From: JANYLN01 sp041687575 | Lineage (GTDB): Bacteria; Planctomycetota; Phycisphaerae; UBA1845; JANYLN01 | NCBI GenBank assembly: GCA_041687575.1 | Contig: JAWLBS010000059.1 | Span: 1-19,234 of the forward strand | Direction: 5' to 3' | Length of the DNA stretch: 19,234 nt | In this document: positions 14,362-19,234 of the stretch, one piece after another | Layout of the letters: the number at the start of each line of letters is the position of its first letter | Numbering within the stretch: the stretch's first letter is position 1 | The notes under the pieces: generated by a model | The model's input: the letters and a program-made list of their open reading frames with translations, nothing else | The model's database searches: none | Told to the model about the DNA's origin: nothing | Translations under genes and position numbers: made by a program

Positions 14362-16020
14362 ATGTCCGGCACCCACTCCAGCTCCGGCTTTGAGGCCCTG
14401 ACCGGCCTGCAGGCGGGCCTGCTCGGCCCCCTGACGGTCAGTCAGGCGACACGAATGGTCCGCGATACCCTCCGCGCGGTCCTGCCGCCGGTCGTCTCGG
14501 TCGTCGGCCAGATCAGCAACTTCCGACCTGCCGCCAGCGGCCACGCCTGGTTCACCCTCAAGGACGACCGCGCGCAGCTCTCCTGCGTGATGTGGGCCGA
14601 CAAGGTCCGCCAGGTCCGCTTCCGCCCCGAAGACGGTCTCGAGGTCGTCGCCAGCGGCAATATCGACGTCTACGCCGCCCAGGGCCGCTACCAGCTCTAT
14701 GTCGAACGCATCGAACCCGTCGGCGTTGGCGCCCTCGAACTGGCCTTCCGCCAACTCTACGAGAAACTACGCAACGAAGGGCTCTTCGATGAGACCCATA
14801 AAAAACCGCTTCCCAGATACCCCGATACGATCGCCCTGGTGACCAGCCCCACCGGTGCGGCCGTCCGCGACATGATCCGAACCATCGGCCGCCGCTGGCC
14901 GGCCGCCCGGATCATCGTCGTGCCCGTCCGCGTCCAGGGCGAAAAGGCCGCCGCCGAAATCGCCCGCGCCGTGCGGCGCGTCGACAGGCTCGCCGAAAAA
15001 CTCGCGGTCGACCTGATGATCGTCGGCCGCGGCGGCGGCAGCATCGAAGATTTGTGGCCCTTCAACGACGAGGCGGTCGCCAGGGCCATCTTCGCCAGCA
15101 AAGTCCCGGTCATCAGTGCGGTCGGCCACGAACGCGACACGACCATCGCCGACCTTGTCGCCGACGCCCGCGCCGCCACCCCCACCCACGCCGGCGAAAT
15201 GGCCGTGCGGGTCCGCGACGAGGTCCTCGCCGAGATCGACGACCTCACCGAGAACCTGACACAGAGAATCTCCGATCGCCTGCAAACCGAACGCTTGCGG
15301 ATGCAAGCACTTGAGAAAGAGCCCTGCATCGTCGACCCGGCCGGCCGGATCCGACAGGCCCTCCAGAACCTCGACCGCACAGACCTGCTCGCCCGCAACC
15401 GCCTGCAGGGTCAACTGGCCACCCAGGCCAGCCGTCTGGCGGAAATCCGCCTGAGGATGCAGCGGGTCCACCCCCGGGTGCAACTCGCCCAGGTCCGCAC
15501 GCACCTGCGCGAATCGGCCGCCCGACTGGGGCGCGCGTCCGTCAGTTACCGACAGACCAGGGCGGGCGAGCTGGCCGCGATCGAGACCTGCCTGCGGCAG
15601 CTCAACCCCGTCCGCCAGGCCGACGCCCTCGGCCGGCATCTTGCCGCGGCGGCCGCCTGCATCGAGATGGTGCTGCGACGCGACCTGCGCAGCGCGGCCG
15701 GGGCGCTTGATAGCCTCCAGGCCCGACTCGAAGCAAGCAGTCCCCGCCAGATCCTTCAACGGGGGTTCACGATGACGAGGCTGGCAAAATCGGGCAAGCT
15801 GATCACCGCCGCCGACCAGGTCCGCCCCGGCACGGTCGTCCGCACGGAGACCGCCGCCGGCCACTTCGACAGCGCCGTGGGTCCAGGCAGTCTTCCGTCC
15901 AGGCCTCCCCCGCGCAGGCCGGCCCCCGGCGACCAGGCGCAGCTCGATCTGCCGCTGGCGCCCCCGGACGAAGGCGCCCCCGCGAGCCGTCCGACCAATC
16001 AACCCGACGCCGAAGGCTAG
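14362..16020 (+). CDS. xseA: Exodeoxyribonuclease VII large subunit
   Basis: The 552-residue product is the catalytic large subunit of exonuclease VII, which degrades single-stranded DNA from both ends to short oligonucleotides. A GCAGGA site lies about nine bases before the ATG. Residues about 25-120 form the OB-fold DNA-binding domain (VVSVVGQISNFRP, then SGHAWFTLKDDRAQLSCVMW). The catalytic domain follows, with LPRYPDTIALVTSPTGAAVRD, VGRGGGSIEDLWPFNDEAVA, VPVISAVGHERDTTIADLVAD and RAATPTHAGE, all family hallmarks. A long coiled-coil-prone helical region (about 280-450) and RQILQRGFTMTR close the core. The last 60 residues are a Pro/Asp-rich tail ending in the common QLDLPL-type element. 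The small-subunit gene xseB often follows xseA; it is not seen here. The next gene starts 46 bp later on the same strand. Confidence 0.96.
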   Translation: MSGTHSSSGFEALTGLQAGLLGPLTVSQATRMVRDTLRAVLPPVVSVVGQISNFRPAASGHAWFTLKDDRAQLSCVMWADKVRQVRFRPEDGLEVVASGNIDVYAAQGRYQLYVERIEPVGVGALELAFRQLYEKLRNEGLFDETHKKPLPRYPDTIALVTSPTGAAVRDMIRTIGRRWPAARIIVVPVRVQGEKAAAEIARAVRRVDRLAEKLAVDLMIVGRGGGSIEDLWPFNDEAVARAIFASKVPVISAVGHERDTTIADLVADARAATPTHAGEMAVRVRDEVLAEIDDLTENLTQRISDRLQTERLRMQALEKEPCIVDPAGRIRQALQNLDRTDLLARNRLQGQLATQASRLAEIRLRMQRVHPRVQLAQVRTHLRESAARLGRASVSYRQTRAGELAAIETCLRQLNPVRQADALGRHLAAAAACIEMVLRRDLRSAAGALDSLQARLEASSPRQILQRGFTMTRLAKSGKLITAADQVRPGTVVRTETAAGHFDSAVGPGSLPSRPPPRRPAPGDQAQLDLPLAPPDEGAPASRPTNQPDAEG

Positions 16021-16066
16021 CGTAACCGGGCTGATCGTGGGACAATGGGTGGATGGGAGGTTTGCG

Positions 16067-17260
16067 ATGAAGTTCTGTTTCCCCACTGTGAGTGAACCAG
16101 GCATGGGAAGATTTCTGGTTGCGGTGGTATTGCTTGCCTGCGGCGCGGCGCACGGCCGCACGGCCGGATTGCCGACCCGCGATGTGGCCGACCTGCAGGA
16201 CGACGGACGACGGCATGCCTGGAATCTGCCGTTCGCGGGCCAGATCGCCGATGTCATGCACACGGCCAGGCAGAAGATCGGCTCGTGGGACGAGAGTGCC
16301 GTTATATCCAGAGCCGCCCTCGAGCGGATCTGGCAACAGAGAGGCACCGGCAGCGACTCGGACCTGTTCGCGCGAGATCTGACCATCCGGACGGCGCAGA
16401 TCCCCCCATGGGATGTCGTCGCCCGCCTGGACTGCGTCGTCGGTTTCCTGCAGGAGCGTTACGGAATGGACGACCAGCAGGTAGCGACGGCCCGCAACGC
16501 CATCAACCGCGGCATCCTGCAGCTGGGTCTGCGGCATGCCGACGTCCTGCTGACCTGCGCACGCGAGGCGGTCACACACGGCGGTCTGACTGGCGAATGG
16601 GACGACGCCGCGCGAATTGCGCGATGGGCCGACATGCTCCAGCCCGTGCGGCAGGATGTCCTGCGATACATCGAGGCCGAGGCACCCGCGATGATCGCCA
16701 CGCTCGACCCGGCCGCACAGGCGCTGGCCCGTCAGGACCTCGACACCTACAAGCACTGGCACGCGCGCAACACGGAGTTGCTTCACAAGTGGGCCCGCGG
16801 CAACTGGGACTACCGCGATGTGGGACTGAGCCCCGAAATGCTCGACCCGCAGTGGCTCCGCGAGGAGGCCACGCGCCAGCGGACCGAGCGGATCGGCGAG
16901 GCCGCACCAGCCGATCCCTGGACGGCGTACGTGCAGCAGTTCGTGCAGCACCACCGCCTGGACCCGGGCCAGCGGCAGACAGCCTGGTCGATCCTCGATG
17001 AGTTGCGGCGGCGAGCGGCGGATTTCCGCCTTTTGCACCGGATGGACCTGCAGGAACTGGACCGGCGGCTTGCCGAGGCATCGCCCGATGAGAGGGGACG
17101 GATCGAGGGCGAACGACGCGCCCTGCTGCAACCGATCGAGCAGATGTTCCAGGAGCTGCGGGACCGCCTGGCCGCCCTGCCGACGCTCGAACAGCGGGCG
17201 GCCAGCAGTCAGCCGGCCGCCGCCGCCCGCGCCCTGACGGGAAAGGACGTCAAGCCGTAG
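16067..17260 (+). CDS. Secreted protein of unknown function
   Basis: I do not recognise this 397-residue protein. The start is set by GGGAGG six bases before ATG 16067, rather than the in-frame ATG at 16037. Residues 1-30 look like a signal peptide with a hydrophobic core (about 15-27) and an Ala-rich end near AAHG; a start at 16103 would give a more compact signal but lacks a clear ribosome binding site. The mature part is nearly all alpha-helical, rich in Arg, Gln, Ala and Asp, with many Trp residues (for example WNL, PPWDVV, HWHARN, GNWDYRD) and almost no Cys. The last 100 residues are strongly charged and coiled-coil-like, and the end is Ala-rich. It is probably periplasmic. It lies 46 bp after xseA and before a signalling phosphatase, so co-transcription is plausible but says little about its job. 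Confidence 0.8.
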   Translation: MKFCFPTVSEPGMGRFLVAVVLLACGAAHGRTAGLPTRDVADLQDDGRRHAWNLPFAGQIADVMHTARQKIGSWDESAVISRAALERIWQQRGTGSDSDLFARDLTIRTAQIPPWDVVARLDCVVGFLQERYGMDDQQVATARNAINRGILQLGLRHADVLLTCAREAVTHGGLTGEWDDAARIARWADMLQPVRQDVLRYIEAEAPAMIATLDPAAQALARQDLDTYKHWHARNTELLHKWARGNWDYRDVGLSPEMLDPQWLREEATRQRTERIGEAAPADPWTAYVQQFVQHHRLDPGQRQTAWSILDELRRRAADFRLLHRMDLQELDRRLAEASPDERGRIEGERRALLQPIEQMFQELRDRLAALPTLEQRAASSQPAAAARALTGKDVKP

Positions 17261-17341
17261 ACCGGACGGTCCATGGGCCGGCCGGGAACCGCCGGTGCCA
17301 CGCAAGGGGCTGTTTTTCACGTATTACCTAGTGGTGTGGAC

Positions 17342-19087
17342 ATGGCGGACATGGAGAGCGCATACCCCAGGGCCGACAGCATCGAGGACTTCCTCGACGC
17401 GGCCACGCTGCGCGAGATCCAGAACGCTTTCATCGCCGCCACCGACGTGCAAATCGCGTTCTACGACCACCTCGGCAGGCCCGTGACCCGGCCGGGGGAC
17501 CCCGCCCGCTTCTGTGCCAATCTGGCCGCCGACGCCGATGGCGATGGCCTGTGCCGCGCGGTCGAGGCGTCCTGCCGTAGCCGACCGGTCGGGCCGGTCA
17601 GCCTCGCCTGCGCGGGCGGGCACAGTCACACCGCCATTGCGATCCGGGCCGACCACCACGTGCTCGGCCTGCTGGTGCTGGGGCAGCAGTGTTTCCAGCC
17701 CGGGAATATCGACACCGCCGCCGCGGCCAGACATCTCGGTCTGGCAACCGGACCGACTCTCAAGCTCGCCGCCGGCGCGCCGATCGCCGCGCTGGCGGAG
17801 CTGATCGCCGCCCTGCTGAGCCGTCTGTGCTACCAGGACATGCAGCTGCGGACGCGCATCGAGGAGCTCGGCGCCCTGTACGGGATCTCCGGGCTGCTGG
17901 CCGGCTCGTTCGACCTGCAGCAGATCCTCAACGAGGTCACCCGCCGCGTCGGTGAGGTGATGCGGGTCAAGGCGTGCAGCCTGCGGCTGTTCAACGAGGA
18001 CAGCGGCGAACTGCTGATCAAGGCCGTCTACAACCTCTCGCCCGCCTACCAGAACAAGGGTGCCGTCCGCGTGGCCGAAAACCCGGTCGACGCCGCCGCC
18101 CTGTCCGGCCAGACCGTCTACATCGAGGACCTGCCGAGCGACCCGCGGGTCCGCTACCCGCAGGAGGCCCGGCGCGAGGGGTTCCGCAGCGGGCTGGTCA
18201 CGGGCATGTTCTTTCGCGGCCGGCCCATCGGCGTGCTGCGGGTCTACACCGGCGAGAAGCACCGCTTCAGCCCCTTTGAGGCCGGGCTGCTGCGGGCGAT
18301 GGCTGCCCAGGCCGCCAGCGCCATCGAGACCGCCCGGCTCTACCAGGAAGAGCTGCAGGCCGAGCGGGTCCGCAAGCAGATCCTCATGGCCGGCGACGTG
18401 CAGCGGCGGATGATCCCGGCCGCAGCGCCGGAGCATCCCCGCCTGACCTTCGGGACGGTCTATCAGCCGAGCCTGGGCGTCGGCGGCGACTTTTACGATT
18501 TTCTGGAATTCCCGGGCGGGGGCGTGGGGATCGCCATCGCCGACGTCGTCGGCAAGGGCATGCCGGCGGCACTGATGATGGCCTCGGCCCGGAGCGTCCT
18601 GCGGGCGACGGCGCTTGGCGGGCGGCGGATCTGCGGGACCATCGAGCAGCTCAACCGGCACCTGTCGCGCGAGACGCTGACGAATGAGTTCGTCACGCTG
18701 TTTTACTGCGTGATCGGCAAGTCGGGGCGGTGGATGACGTACTGCAACGCCGGGCACAACCCGCCGCTGCTGCTGCGCGACCGGCAGGTGAGAAGCCTCG
18801 ACGACGGCGGCATGGTCCTGGGGGTCAATCGCGACGAGCGCTACGACCAGCGCCGGATCCGCCTGCAGCCGGGCGACGTGCTGGTGCTCTACACCGACGG
18901 GATGACCGAGGCGGAGGACTTCCAGGGGCGCCAGTTCGGCACCGACCGGCTGATCGATTCGCTGCAGCGCTACGGCGACCACGAGGCCCCGCTGGTCGCC
19001 CGGAACATCCTGTGGGACGTGCGGCGCTTCGTCGGCCTGGCCGAACAGACCGACGACCAGACGATGGTGGTGGTCAAGGTGCGGTAG
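17342..19087 (+). CDS. PocR-GAF-PP2C (SpoIIE-type) protein phosphatase
   Basis: The product has 581 residues from ATG 17342. The frame is open from 17273 (604 residues) and GTG 17336 is also possible; no start has a good ribosome binding site, so the N-terminus is uncertain. Residues about 20-165 are a PocR-type sensory domain, with Cys58, Cys71 and the CAGGHSH segment (90-96), and a GQQ motif near 115. Residues about 178-335 are a GAF domain (GISGLLAGSFDLQQILNEV at its start, IGVLRVYTGEKHRFSPFE near its end). Residues about 368-580 are a PP2C-like SpoIIE/RsbU phosphatase with metal-binding Asp in GGDFYD (383), ADVVGKG (401), YTDGMTEAE (519) and DDQTMVV (571-572). The linker has the EL.AERVRKQILMAGDVQRRMIP form typical of such switches. 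It probably dephosphorylates an anti-sigma-factor antagonist in a partner-switch pathway in response to a ligand. No partner gene is in the window. Confidence 0.9.
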   Translation: MADMESAYPRADSIEDFLDAATLREIQNAFIAATDVQIAFYDHLGRPVTRPGDPARFCANLAADADGDGLCRAVEASCRSRPVGPVSLACAGGHSHTAIAIRADHHVLGLLVLGQQCFQPGNIDTAAAARHLGLATGPTLKLAAGAPIAALAELIAALLSRLCYQDMQLRTRIEELGALYGISGLLAGSFDLQQILNEVTRRVGEVMRVKACSLRLFNEDSGELLIKAVYNLSPAYQNKGAVRVAENPVDAAALSGQTVYIEDLPSDPRVRYPQEARREGFRSGLVTGMFFRGRPIGVLRVYTGEKHRFSPFEAGLLRAMAAQAASAIETARLYQEELQAERVRKQILMAGDVQRRMIPAAAPEHPRLTFGTVYQPSLGVGGDFYDFLEFPGGGVGIAIADVVGKGMPAALMMASARSVLRATALGGRRICGTIEQLNRHLSRETLTNEFVTLFYCVIGKSGRWMTYCNAGHNPPLLLRDRQVRSLDDGGMVLGVNRDERYDQRRIRLQPGDVLVLYTDGMTEAEDFQGRQFGTDRLIDSLQRYGDHEAPLVARNILWDVRRFVGLAEQTDDQTMVVVKVR

Positions 19088-19144
19088 ACACCAACAGCGC
19101 CAGCCTGAGAGAACCTGTCTCCGAATGCCTCTTCGTCGCGCCTC

Positions 19145-19234
19145 CTATGGCTGCCCGCTGTCGTTGGGCACCAGGACCAGGTCCGTGTGACGCGCGATCC
19201 GGGTGAAGTCCTGATCAGCGGTCAGAAGCGGGTA
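19145..19234 (-). CDS. PIN-domain (VapC-like) toxin, C-terminal end only
   Basis: Read on the minus strand from the window edge, 29 codons end at TAG 19147-19145. The segment LLTADQDFTRIARHTDLVLV is the C-terminal motif of VapC-type PIN-domain ribonucleases, where the Asp of TADQDF belongs to the acidic metal site and a strand follows. The rest of the gene, including the first two Asp and any VapB antitoxin gene, lies to the right. It is convergent with the phosphatase gene, with a 57-bp gap. The call depends on a short stretch, but the motif is characteristic. Confidence 0.7.
   Translation of the reverse strand, partial: YPLLTADQDFTRIARHTDLVLVPNDSGQP

Overview
The window looks like chromosomal DNA of a GC-rich Gram-negative bacterium, most likely a planctomycete (possibly Phycisphaerae). 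This is an inference from several signs. There is an outer-membrane secretin operon with a PilM-type ATPase. The proteins are long and rich in low-complexity sequence. Several dispersed intergenic repeats resemble ones I recall from Planctomycetes and Verrucomicrobia. A PocR-GAF-SpoIIE phosphatase and a dihydrodipicolinate-synthase-family protein also fit. No ribosomal or other taxonomic marker gene is present, so the assignment is tentative.

Layout. Bases 1-372 hold the 3' end of a DapA-superfamily gene (+). After a gene-free stretch with two copies of a hairpin repeat, 798-2678 (-) encodes a protein with two metallo-beta-lactamase-fold domains. A divergent gap with two further repeat types and a candidate promoter leads to pncB, nicotinate phosphoribosyltransferase (2950-4311, +). 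A palindromic dispersed repeat and a strong intrinsic terminator separate pncB from the main block.

The main block is 4548-13875 (-), four consecutive genes transcribed right to left: a PilM-like ATPase fused to a PilN-like region, a PilO-like single-pass protein, a large single-pass protein in the PilP position, and a secretin (PilQ/GspD type) with N-terminal TPR-like repeats. The order matches pilM-N-O-P-Q, the cytoplasm-to-outer-membrane alignment complex of type IV pili, but the proteins are longer than usual. The first three carry arrays of a Met-Asp-Arg-Gly-Gly pentapeptide, and the secretin carries a polyglycine tract. The secretin gene starts with TTG behind a perfect AGGAGG and has its own candidate promoter.

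A 486-bp AT-richer divergent gap, with candidate promoters and a 15-bp palindrome for the pil-like operon, leads to a + strand set. It comprises xseA (exonuclease VII large subunit), an unrecognised secreted protein, and a PocR-GAF-PP2C (SpoIIE-type) phosphatase. These are closely spaced and may be co-transcribed. At the right edge, on the minus strand, is the last 29 codons of a PIN-domain (VapC-like) toxin gene.
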